This document shows, in pieces, positions 1 to 5,624 of a stretch of 5,624 nucleotides of DNA. A program made the position numbers and the translations under genes. Below the pieces are notes generated by a model that did no database searches, was not told where the DNA came from, and saw only the letters and a program-made list of their open reading frames with translations. How positions within the stretch are numbered: the first letter of the stretch is position 1; the number at the start of each line of letters is the position of its first letter. Origin of the DNA: Planctomycetota bacterium (lineage in GTDB: Bacteria; Planctomycetota; Planctomycetia; Planctomycetales; Planctomycetaceae); contig JAQBZS010000545.1 of assembly GCA_027622115.1 (NCBI GenBank), positions 1-5,624 on the forward strand, in the 5' to 3' direction.

Positions 1-1431
1 CGGGCCATGGCATTCATCCGCAAAATCCTCACGCACGAGGATCCGGAAATCTACAAGCTCGGTGCTTGGATCCTCGGGCGGATCGGCGACAAGTACGACA
101 TCATGTTGTTGAAGCGGCAACTGCCGCGCTGCCCGGACGAAATCACCAAGGCGTACTTCGAACATTCGCTGGCAGCGCTCGGTGATGCCGACGGACTCAA
201 GGCCCTGGCTAAGAATCTGGTCAGCGAAGACTCCGCAGTGCGGACGTATGCGGCCACGTTTGCCGGTGACGCCCGTGCGACCAACGTAGCCGTCGCCCTA
301 ACGAAAATGCTCGACGACCCGCACGCCGATGCGCGGTATCGAGCCGCTCAATCGCTGCTGTTCTTGTCGCGACCGGAGTTGCCCAGCCGCACGGAAATCG
401 TGTCAAACTTGGCTTACGCAGCGAGCGAGAAACACCCGCGATACACCGAGGGCTCGATCCTCGAACTCGCGGACGGGTCGCTGCTGTTTGCCGCGACCGA
501 GTTTCAGAACAGCGGCAGTGATTTTGCCAAGGCGCATATCGTCGGCAAGGTGTCGCAAGACGGCGGTCGAACTTGGAGCCCCTCGCGAATCTTGCAGAAA
601 AATACCGGCGGCCTGAACGTCATGAGTGTCACGCTTCGCCGAGTCGGGCCACGAACGGCACCCGTCGGCATCGCGTTGTTCTATCTGCAAAAGAACAGCT
701 TCAACGACCTGGACATGTTCGTGCGCATGTCTCGCGACGAAGGACGAACGTTTGGCGAACCGACGCTCGTGACTGCGGACGCCGGCTACCACGTCGTGAA
801 CAACGACCGCGTCACTCAACTCAAATCCGGTCGGCTGTTGGTCCCGGCGGCTTCGACCGCAGACGTGAAACAAACCAACCACTTCGTGTCGCACTGCTAC
901 ATTTCGGACGACGTCGGTAAGACGTGGCGGAACGGCAAAGGACTTGTCGATGCACCCAAACGAGGTGCCATGGAGCCCGAAGTGGTGGAACTCTCGGACG
1001 GGCGCGTGCTGATGATCGTACGCACGCAACTGGGTTACATCGGCAAGAGCTATTCCCGCGACGGCGGCGAGACGTGGAGCAAGCTGGAGTCGCTGATGGT
1101 GCGGGCACCGGAAGCACCGTCGACCCTGCGACGAATCCCATCAACCGGTGAACTCGTGCTGATTTGGAACGACACCTACACCCCAGGGGCTGGACATGGC
1201 GGCAAGCGAACGCCGTTGTCGGCAGCGATTTCAGCGGACGACGGCATGACCTGGAAGACGGTCGGCCAATTGGAATCCGATCCGCAAAAGACGTTTGCGT
1301 ACACGAGCCTGACGTTTGTGGGCGACCGCGCGGTGATGTCGTATTGGGAGAGCCTCAAGAGCGGAAAATACTCGTGCCGGTTTCGATCGATTCCGGTGAG
1401 TTGGTTCGGTGACGACCACCAGGCGCCGTGA
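1..1431 (+). CDS. HEAT-repeat / BNR (Asp-box) sialidase-like protein, 5' partial
   Basis: The frame is open from base 1 to a TGA at 1429-1431. The first ATG (base 7) lies inside what reads as a HEAT helix (THEDPEIYKLGAWILGRIGD), and only six bases precede it, so I treat the gene as truncated at the window edge. Numbering from that ATG, residues 1 to about 130 are helical HEAT-like repeats (for example SEDSAVRTYAATFAGDA and DDPHADARYRAAQSL). Residues from about 135 to 474 are a BNR_2-type sialidase propeller with five Asp boxes (SxDxGxTW/F) starting at S183, S242, S300, S350 and S409. Other family-typical segments are YTEGSILELADG, MEPEVVELSDGR with a following VRT, APEAPSTLRRIPSTGE and the closing PVSWF. 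The family includes exo-sialidases, but planctomycete members often have unproven substrates. I cannot assign the catalytic Arg triad with certainty, so hydrolase activity is inferred. Localisation is unknown because the N-terminus is missing. Confidence 0.88.
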   Translation, partial: RAMAFIRKILTHEDPEIYKLGAWILGRIGDKYDIMLLKRQLPRCPDEITKAYFEHSLAALGDADGLKALAKNLVSEDSAVRTYAATFAGDARATNVAVALTKMLDDPHADARYRAAQSLLFLSRPELPSRTEIVSNLAYAASEKHPRYTEGSILELADGSLLFAATEFQNSGSDFAKAHIVGKVSQDGGRTWSPSRILQKNTGGLNVMSVTLRRVGPRTAPVGIALFYLQKNSFNDLDMFVRMSRDEGRTFGEPTLVTADAGYHVVNNDRVTQLKSGRLLVPAASTADVKQTNHFVSHCYISDDVGKTWRNGKGLVDAPKRGAMEPEVVELSDGRVLMIVRTQLGYIGKSYSRDGGETWSKLESLMVRAPEAPSTLRRIPSTGELVLIWNDTYTPGAGHGGKRTPLSAAISADDGMTWKTVGQLESDPQKTFAYTSLTFVGDRAVMSYWESLKSGKYSCRFRSIPVSWFGDDHQAP

Positions 1432-1441
1432 CATTGCGGTC

Positions 1442-1493
1442 GTAGCTTGGGACCATTGTCCCGAGCGGTCACGGGACAATGGTCCCGTGCTAC
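1442..1493. repeat. Long imperfect inverted repeat between convergent genes; possible bidirectional terminator or REP-like element
   Basis: Two 22-nt arms, 1442-1463 and 1472-1493, are reverse complements except for two adjacent mismatches and are separated by an 8-nt loop (1464-1471). The inner 15 bp are perfect: GGGACCATTGTCCCG at 1449-1463 pairs with 1472-1486. The outer GTAGC/GCTAC also pairs. Each arm is itself a hyphenated palindrome (GGGAC-4-GTCCC), so a two-hairpin fold is also possible. The element starts 10 nt after the sialidase stop and ends 20 nt from the stop of the opposing minus-strand gene, a position suited to terminating both. There is no T-tract, so it is not a classical intrinsic terminator. 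A dispersed palindromic repeat is the main alternative. Confidence 0.75.
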
Positions 1494-1513
1494 TGGAAGG
1501 TTGGCTCACGAAG

Positions 1514-2029
1514 TCAGTCGAGACGTTTCCAGTCATACTTCCGCCTGCCGTCGGGGTCCAAGACGAGCAGGCGGTGCTCGGTCAGCTCGAGAATCCGCTC
1601 GTCGACGTCCACCCCAAAGATTCTCATGACCCAAGCCACTTTATCCGGGGGCTCGCCGCCGATCAGATGTTTCTTGAACAGGCCGTCCTCGATTTTCCAG
1701 TCGATGTTGTAGTACGACGTGGGCACAAACGCCCAGGCCTTGGCACCCGTCAGTTCCACCTTAAGTCGCAGCGTGCCGTCCGGGTTGACGACCATGGTGC
1801 GTTTGCCTTCGTGGAAATCTTCCCACGTGCCGACGATGAGCTTCCGGAATTGGGCATCGCGAGCATCCGCTTCGTCGGCCAGTGCGGGCGAAACCGGAGC
1901 TGTCGAAACAGTCGCATTGTGATTCATCGCCAGCGGTTGGAAGACGGTCTTCCGGAATCCAACAACCGAGAGGCAGACCACCACTCCAATTGCTGCCACG
2001 AGTCGTCGTCTTTGCATGACTTGATCCAT
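1514..2029 (-). CDS. Membrane-anchored uncharacterised protein with a lipocalin-like GTW domain
   Basis: Starts with ATG at 2029 and ends with TGA at 1516-1514, giving 171 residues. There is a basic N-terminus (RRR at 7-9), a hydrophobic segment at about residues 10-25, then an Ala/Ser/Thr-rich linker to about residue 60. This fits a signal anchor or uncleaved signal peptide with the rest outside the cytoplasm. Residues 62-171 form a compact, probably beta-rich domain containing IVGTWEDFHEGK, NPDGTLRLKVEL, YYNIDWKIEDGLFKK, ILELTEHRLLVLDPDG and a terminal YDWKRL. The GTW start and alternating strands recall lipocalin-like stress or cell-envelope domains, but I cannot name a family. No good Shine-Dalgarno precedes the ATG. 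An in-frame ATG at codon 5 (2017) is an alternative start. The gene begins 19 nt after the upstream minus-strand stop, so co-transcription and perhaps translational coupling are likely. Function unknown. Confidence 0.82.
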   Translation of the reverse strand: MDQVMQRRRLVAAIGVVVCLSVVGFRKTVFQPLAMNHNATVSTAPVSPALADEADARDAQFRKLIVGTWEDFHEGKRTMVVNPDGTLRLKVELTGAKAWAFVPTSYYNIDWKIEDGLFKKHLIGGEPPDKVAWVMRIFGVDVDERILELTEHRLLVLDPDGRRKYDWKRLD

Positions 2030-2048
2030 CCGTGTTGCTGTCTCGAGT

Positions 2049-2753
2049 TCATCTGCGAACGTGCGTCAATTGCACGGGTTGCGAGCCAGATGACTTGCCA
2101 CCACCCTTTCCACCAAGCTCAACCACGCCGTCGACCACTCGAATTGTTTCCAGTTTCGTCGAAGTGTCTTCCGGCGTGATCCTCAATGTCACTTTATCAT
2201 TTCCGTCTGCCGACGTGCCCCATGCCAAGCTCCAACGGTCCGAGCGATACTTGGCAACGGCATCGCTGACCAACTGCTTGATCGGGACCGGCAACAAGCC
2301 CGCGTTGACCCAATCGATCTCAAAATCAATCTCGTTCGGCCGGTTGACCGTCGGTCGGACTTGAAGCGTCACTACACCACTGAGCCCGGATCGTTCGATG
2401 CGGAAGCCCAACTGCACGGACTGGTCGACAAAGCGGACTCGCGGTTCCCTGACACCTGGTGGAATCGCGTCCGCGTGGTGCTTTGGCAGTTCTTCGATAA
2501 TCCAACTATTCACCTGGTTTTGCGTCAGTTCGTGGGTCCACGTGTCGACAAATTCGAGCTGTTCCACCAACTTCTTGGTTTGAGAAACGAGGACTTTGGC
2601 TTCGCGCTGACGTTCCGCGGGAGCGAGATCTTCGTTCAAAATGTCCGCGTAGAATTCCGGGACGTGTTGCACCGCCCAGTAAAGTCCACCCAAGGTGGCG
2701 GCAATACCGACGATCAATCCGAGAAACGCATAGAGCAACCGTTTTCGAGCCAT
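2049..2753 (-). CDS. Membrane-anchored uncharacterised protein, possible YpmS/LmeA-like fold
   Basis: I choose ATG at 2753, giving 234 residues with TGA at 2051-2049, because GGAGGA sits 6 nt upstream. An in-frame TTG at 2783 would add ten residues lying across that ribosome binding site. Residues 1-5 are basic (MARKR) and about 6-28 form one transmembrane helix, so the rest is probably extracytoplasmic. Residues 42-70 are a charged amphipathic helix, followed by ELTQNQVNSWIIEELPK (75-91). Residues about 103-165 read as beta strands ending in WVNAGLLPVPIKQLV. The order of anchor, 'TQNQVN', beta sheet and 'G-LPVP' helix recalls YpmS/DUF2140 and LmeA-like lipid-binding domains. That is a resemblance by eye, not a proven match. 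The C-terminal tail (214-224) is Gly/Ser/Lys-rich and likely disordered. It is the first gene of a two-gene minus-strand operon. Function unknown. Confidence 0.85.
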   Translation of the reverse strand: MARKRLLYAFLGLIVGIAATLGGLYWAVQHVPEFYADILNEDLAPAERQREAKVLVSQTKKLVEQLEFVDTWTHELTQNQVNSWIIEELPKHHADAIPPGVREPRVRFVDQSVQLGFRIERSGLSGVVTLQVRPTVNRPNEIDFEIDWVNAGLLPVPIKQLVSDAVAKYRSDRWSLAWGTSADGNDKVTLRITPEDTSTKLETIRVVDGVVELGGKGGGKSSGSQPVQLTHVRR

Positions 2754-2759
2754 CTCAAG

Positions 2760-2765
2760 TCCTCC
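2760..2765 (-). promoter_or_regulatory. Ribosome binding site GGAGGA deciding the ATG start at 2753
   Basis: On the minus strand GGAGGA lies 6 nt before the ATG at 2753-2751. It is the strongest Shine-Dalgarno match seen in the window and argues against the upstream in-frame TTG at 2783, which has no comparable site. Confidence 0.75.
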
Positions 2766-2855
2766 AGCCCACTCTGGGGCCAATTGCTGTCCGGGTGATC
2801 CAGTGCAGCTGATGCGGTCGCATCCGACGACCGAACTCGAAAATCCACGGCTGTC

Positions 2856-2861
2856 ATTCTA
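2856..2861 (-). promoter_or_regulatory. Candidate -10 element (TAGAAT) for the minus-strand operon
   Basis: TAGAAT on the minus strand differs from the consensus TATAAT at one base and lies about 100 nt upstream of the ATG at 2753. No acceptable -35 hexamer sits 16-18 nt away (only TTCGAC at 2884-2879), so this is weak. Promoter consensus in planctomycetes is poorly defined. Confidence 0.2.
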
Positions 2862-2983
2862 GCAGTTAATCCGCCAAGGTCGAAAAAAGCGCGGGAATGT
2901 AGGCACGAGCCTTGTCGGGGTCAACGCCGGAGAGGCTGGGGCGAGTGGGGCGTTTGAGGAGCTTGGACTGCGAATTGTGGGGA

Positions 2984-3016
2984 GTTGATCACGATTTGGC
3001 CCAAATTACGATCAAC
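2984..3016. promoter_or_regulatory. 33-nt near-perfect palindrome, operator-like
   Basis: The site is symmetric around C3000. GTTGATC (2984-2990) pairs with GATCAAC (3010-3016), and ATTTGG (2994-2999) pairs with CCAAAT (3001-3006). The two 3-nt blocks between them, ACG and TAC, do not match. That is 13 of 16 symmetric positions. A single-base centre leaves no loop, which fits a binding site for a dimeric regulator better than an RNA hairpin. It lies in a divergent promoter region, 231 nt from the minus-strand start and 283 nt from the plus-strand start. The regulator is unknown. Confidence 0.5.
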
Positions 3017-3165
3017 ATCAGTCGCATTCGTCTCATAAATCCCATCAAGGTGAAGCCACAACGCAATCAGCCCGTTGTCCGTGGACGTTCAAGCATTTCA
3101 GGAATTGAGAACACGATGACAATTGCGTTGATATATTCTGAAACGCGATTTCACAGTCGGCGAGG

Positions 3166-3253
3166 AAGGGGTCGGGGGTCTTTTTCAGTCGCGCGAAAGC
3201 AATTGGCAACCTCAAAACGTGTTCAGCGACATGAAAAAGACTCCCGACCCCTT
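3166..3253. repeat. REP/REPIN-like inverted repeat with 22-nt arms
   Basis: Arm 3166-3187 and arm 3232-3253 are reverse complements with a single mismatch in 22 nt. They carry the motif AAGGGGTCGGG(G/A)GTCTTTTTC. After a one-base bulge the pairing continues with GTCGC (3188-3192) against GCGAC (3226-3230), then GAA/TTC, leaving a loop of about 24 nt. The GGGGTC...CTTTTT pattern resembles palindromes mobilised by REP-associated tyrosine transposases (RAYT, IS200-like); I know this pattern from such elements but could not search for other copies. It lies 46 nt before the start codon of the VWA gene. It may be an inserted non-autonomous element that now sits in the 5' leader or promoter of that gene. 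Confidence 0.7.
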
Positions 3254-3276
3254 GGCGAACGCCCCCTAGGCGAACA
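3247..3276 (+). repeat. Imperfect 15-bp tandem duplication
   Basis: Bases 3247-3261 and 3262-3276 match at 12 of 15 positions, sharing CCCCT-GGCGAAC in each copy. The first copy overlaps the end of the right arm of the inverted repeat, so it may be a slippage product next to that element. No function is suggested. Confidence 0.4.
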
Positions 3277-3287
3277 ATCGATCCCTT

Positions 3288-3292
3288 GAGGA
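3288..3292 (+). promoter_or_regulatory. Ribosome binding site GAGGA for the VWA gene
   Basis: GAGGA is followed by a 7-nt spacer and ATG at 3300. A GTG immediately before it (3297) is also in frame, but the spacing to the GTG is only 4 nt, so ATG 3300 is preferred. Confidence 0.65.
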
Positions 3293-3299
3293 AAAGGTG

Positions 3300-5522
3300 A
3301 TGCTCGACTTGAACCCGAACCCACACCACCCACGGCAAGTGTTTCTCGACGGGATGCTCAGCGTGTTTTTGGTCGGCGGCTTGATCGCCGTGTTTTTGTT
3401 TGACCAATCCGACAGTTCCGCGAGTGGCGACAATCCAGCGAACGCCGCAAACGCCGGACCAGCACTGTTGGTGGCCACTCCGAAGCCACGGGAATCGGCG
3501 ATCGTCCTGGACACGCAGCCCATCGACGCCACCCCGCAAGAGACTCGGCAAAGTCAGACGTCTCCACAGCACGAATCCGAAGAAGTGGGTCAAGTCACCG
3601 TCGAAGCGCCGGATGAGGACACACTCGCACACAACAACGTCGATACGGTCGCACCAACGACCGACAACGTGGCCGCTCGCGAACTCGTCGCCACGATCGC
3701 CATCGAGAAGAAGCTCGAATACACCGAGACGATTCCCACGCCGCTGGTCGATACGCTCAAGGAAAACGAGGTCCCCAAGGTCGAGTTCTTCAAGACCGAA
3801 ACGGTGGCCAAGTCCGTGGTGTTTCTGGTGGATCGATCCGGCAGCATGAAGGGGCGATCGATACTGCGAACGAAGTTGGCGTTGCTGAAATCCGTGCTCG
3901 AAATGAAGCAAGGCCAGAAATTCTACGTCGTGTTTTACAGCGATCACTACCTGCCGATGTTGGGAGCCCGTGATTTCCCCTCCGAGCTGACTGAAGTCTC
4001 GCTCTCGATCAAAGGCGACGTCTTCAAATGGTTGAGCGGCCTCAACGTTACCGGTGGTACGTTTCCCGAACCGGCGTTGCAGAAGATCGCCAAAGATCTC
4101 AAACCGGATGTGATCTACTTTCTGACCGACGGCAAGTTCCCGCGGATCCAGCAAGAGACGTTCGATTTGCTGCAGGCTGCCGGCTCGGTCGTGCATACGA
4201 TCGGATTCTTGAACCCCGCCGCCGAAGGTGTCCTCAAGGATGTCTCCGATCGCACCGGTGGGACGTATCGCTTCGTCGGTCCAGATCCCTTGTTGAATCC
4301 AGCGGTCGAAACCAGGGCACTGGTGACGGAGATGACTCAGCAGTTGGTGTTTTCCATGCGGGCACCCAATGCCGACTTGCAGGATCTGCGCAAAGCACTG
4401 AAGGCGTTTTCCGGCGAGGACTTTGGCCCGCAACGCGGCGAGACTCCCGCCAGTCGAGAAGCAGCGATCGAGCGGTGGACGTCTTGGTGGATCGAAAAGC
4501 AATTGCTGCCGGGCTTTCGAGATCTGCCGCAAGAACGACTGGCCGCACAACTCAAGGATCCGCATGCGATTCGTCGGCTCGTCGCGGCGATCGTGATTCG
4601 CGAACGCAAGCTGGGATTGATCCCCGAACTGATTGCAACACTGGCCGACGCGGACGAAGACGTCGTGCAAGAAGTCCGCAAGACATTGACCGCATTGGCA
4701 GATGGTTTGGACAACGGCCCGAAACGCGGGGCTTCGGCTGCCGAAACGCAGGCGGCGGTTGAGTCCTGGAAGCGGTGGTCGGACACCAACACGATCGTGC
4801 AATTGATGATGCAGTCGAATCCGGCAGTCGTGATTGCTCAATTGCGAGACGCCGACGCACAACGCCGCTGGGCGGCCGTGATCGTAATTCGCCAGCGAAA
4901 ACTCGATGCGGACTCAGAACTGGTCCAGACACTCAATGACGAATCCAATTTCGTGCGGGACGAGGCACATCGCACGTTGGTGCATTTCTCGAGTCAGGAT
5001 TTGGGTCCGCATGCCGACGATGACGCCGAACGCCTGCGAGCCGTCGCGGCATGGAATCGATGGGTGCGAATGCGTTCGCTGTTACCGATCTTGGCCAGGG
5101 TGAGCGAAGACGGCCTGGTTGATGCGCTGAGCCACGACGATGCACTGCATCGATGGGCAGCCCTAAAAACGCTGCGAGATCGAAAGCTCGAAGTGCCTGC
5201 CGGTCGGTTGATTCAGCGATTGACCGATACCGAGCCGGCGGTCGTCGGGCAAGCGCACGAAATGTTGGTGGCGATTGCGGACGGGCAGGATTTCGGGCCG
5301 ACGCTGAATGCGACTCCCGAGGAATTGGCGGTGTCGGTTGAGAAGTGGACGGAGTGGCAGTTCGCCCGTGATGAAAAGAAGGCCAATTCGAAACTGACGC
5401 TCGCCAAGAAACTGCTCGACGGTGGCAACCGGCTCGCCGCCAAGAAATGGCTGAAGGACATTGTACGAGAGTATCCCGGCACGCCGTCCGCCGTCGCTGC
5501 CGAGCGTCTGCTCGCCGAGTAG
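3300..5522 (+). CDS. Membrane-anchored VWA-domain protein with WxxW/DxGP HEAT-like repeats
   Basis: 740 residues from ATG 3300 to TAG 5520-5522. Residues 16-34 form the only transmembrane helix; the short basic N-terminus suggests the large C-terminal part is periplasmic. Residues 36 to about 168 are an acidic, Thr/Pro-rich linker. Residues about 171-330 are a VWA domain with an intact MIDAS: DRSGS at 178-182, T254 in TGGTFPEPAL, and D277 in FLTDGKFP, so divalent-metal ligand binding is expected. From about residue 366 a 96-97-residue unit repeats. DxGP begins at D374, D471, D567 and D664, each followed 18-19 residues later by WxxW (W393, W490, W585, W683). Between these come R-RxxAAxxxxRxRKL and an L-D-E/D-x-V helix pair like a HEAT repeat. 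Units 1-3 are complete and the fourth stops after WxxW. Residues 693-740 are a TPR-like helical tail with REYPGTPSAVAAERLL. It is divergent to the minus-strand pair. The role is unknown; adhesion, scaffolding or complex assembly is inferred from the architecture. Confidence 0.92.
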   Translation: MLDLNPNPHHPRQVFLDGMLSVFLVGGLIAVFLFDQSDSSASGDNPANAANAGPALLVATPKPRESAIVLDTQPIDATPQETRQSQTSPQHESEEVGQVTVEAPDEDTLAHNNVDTVAPTTDNVAARELVATIAIEKKLEYTETIPTPLVDTLKENEVPKVEFFKTETVAKSVVFLVDRSGSMKGRSILRTKLALLKSVLEMKQGQKFYVVFYSDHYLPMLGARDFPSELTEVSLSIKGDVFKWLSGLNVTGGTFPEPALQKIAKDLKPDVIYFLTDGKFPRIQQETFDLLQAAGSVVHTIGFLNPAAEGVLKDVSDRTGGTYRFVGPDPLLNPAVETRALVTEMTQQLVFSMRAPNADLQDLRKALKAFSGEDFGPQRGETPASREAAIERWTSWWIEKQLLPGFRDLPQERLAAQLKDPHAIRRLVAAIVIRERKLGLIPELIATLADADEDVVQEVRKTLTALADGLDNGPKRGASAAETQAAVESWKRWSDTNTIVQLMMQSNPAVVIAQLRDADAQRRWAAVIVIRQRKLDADSELVQTLNDESNFVRDEAHRTLVHFSSQDLGPHADDDAERLRAVAAWNRWVRMRSLLPILARVSEDGLVDALSHDDALHRWAALKTLRDRKLEVPAGRLIQRLTDTEPAVVGQAHEMLVAIADGQDFGPTLNATPEELAVSVEKWTEWQFARDEKKANSKLTLAKKLLDGGNRLAAKKWLKDIVREYPGTPSAVAAERLLAE

Positions 5523-5624
5523 ACGGCTACGTGAAACGAATGAAGGGAGTAGAAGGTAGCTGTCCAATCTGTGAATTTAGGTCCAAGGCAAGTGTGGCAT
5601 AGACGATGAACGGACGAAGGCTTG
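5523..5624. other. 3' tail without a supportable feature
   Basis: After the VWA gene stop there is no terminator-like hairpin with a T-tract. GTCCAA occurs twice 19 nt apart (5562 and 5581), which could be chance. An ATG at 5606 opens six codons to the window edge, with no Shine-Dalgarno before it, so I do not call a gene. Confidence 0.5.

Larger units (their letters stand above)
2754..3299. other. Divergent intergenic region, 546 nt, no convincing gene
   Basis: This stretch separates the minus-strand pair from the plus-strand VWA gene, so it must hold promoters for both directions. It contains the 33-nt palindrome at 2984-3016, the REP-like inverted repeat at 3166-3253, a 15-bp imperfect tandem duplication at 3247-3276 and both Shine-Dalgarno sites. 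Bases 2880-2980 are GC-rich and purine-biased without clear coding signal, and might be decayed sequence. A 125-codon open frame from TTG 2912 to 3289 was judged spurious. Confidence 0.7.

Noticed and set aside
403..1029. 208-codon minus-strand open frame inside the sialidase gene
   Set aside because: Antisense to a region coding for three Asp boxes; no domain and no start signal.
1409..2179. 256-codon plus-strand open frame across the convergent junction
   Set aside because: It starts at a GTG inside the sialidase gene, crosses the hairpin and is antisense to both minus-strand genes, which have anchors and coherent domains; it shows no domain of its own.
3059..3130. 9-nt inverted repeat (CAACGCAAT at 3059, ATTGCGTTG at 3122)
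   Set aside because: Arms are 54 nt apart; a 9-nt match in a 550-nt region is expected by chance about as often as not.
3105..3137. Possible promoter for the VWA gene (TTGAGA at 3105, TATATT at 3132)
   Set aside because: The spacer is 21 nt, too long for a sigma-70 type promoter, and no better pair was found nearby.
2912..3289. 125-codon plus-strand open frame in the intergenic region
   Set aside because: TTG start without a Shine-Dalgarno, no recognisable domain, Arg/Ser-rich, and it reads straight through the palindrome and the REP-like repeat.
3045..4862. Very long open frame (605 codons) on the minus strand opposite the VWA gene
   Set aside because: It is antisense to a gene with clear VWA and repeat motifs; the translation is Arg/His/Gln-rich without domains and runs into the intergenic inverted repeat. 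It is a GC-bias shadow.
5606..5624. ATG with six open codons at the right edge
   Set aside because: No ribosome binding site and too short to judge; might be a gene start but cannot be supported.

Overview
The window looks like a piece of a planctomycete chromosome, probably Pirellulaceae-like. This is an inference from style, not from a marker gene. The clues are moderately high GC, weak promoter-like signals, a HEAT-repeat/sialidase fusion, a membrane-anchored von Willebrand A protein with WxxW-type HEAT-like repeats, and GC-rich dispersed-type inverted repeats between genes. No rRNA, tRNA, CRISPR array, phage gene or transposase gene was found.

Layout: (1) Bases 1-1431, plus strand, hold the 3' part of a gene for a HEAT-repeat plus BNR/Asp-box sialidase-like protein, whose true start appears to lie left of the window. 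(2) Bases 1442-1493 form a strong imperfect hairpin exactly between two convergent gene ends. (3) Bases 2753 down to 1514, minus strand, carry two uncharacterised genes 19 nt apart that look like one operon. Each encodes a small protein with an N-terminal membrane anchor and a predicted extracytoplasmic domain. (4) Bases 2754-3299 are a 546-nt divergent intergenic region. It has no convincing gene, but contains a 33-nt near-perfect palindrome (2984-3016) and a REP-like inverted repeat with 22-nt arms (3166-3253). (5) Bases 3300-5522, plus strand, encode a 740-residue protein with one transmembrane helix, an acidic linker, a VWA domain with an intact MIDAS, a 96-97-residue repeat, and a TPR-like C-terminal tail. 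(6) Bases 5523-5624 are a short tail with no supportable feature.

The sequence does not show that the genes act together. The shared theme is envelope or extracytoplasmic proteins built from interaction repeats. The sialidase-like protein may act on a sialic-acid-like or other glycan. The VWA protein is a plausible metal-dependent adhesion or scaffolding factor facing the periplasm. The minus-strand pair are likely envelope proteins of unknown role. The most notable items are the regular WxxW/DxGP repeat fused to a VWA domain and the three structured intergenic elements.
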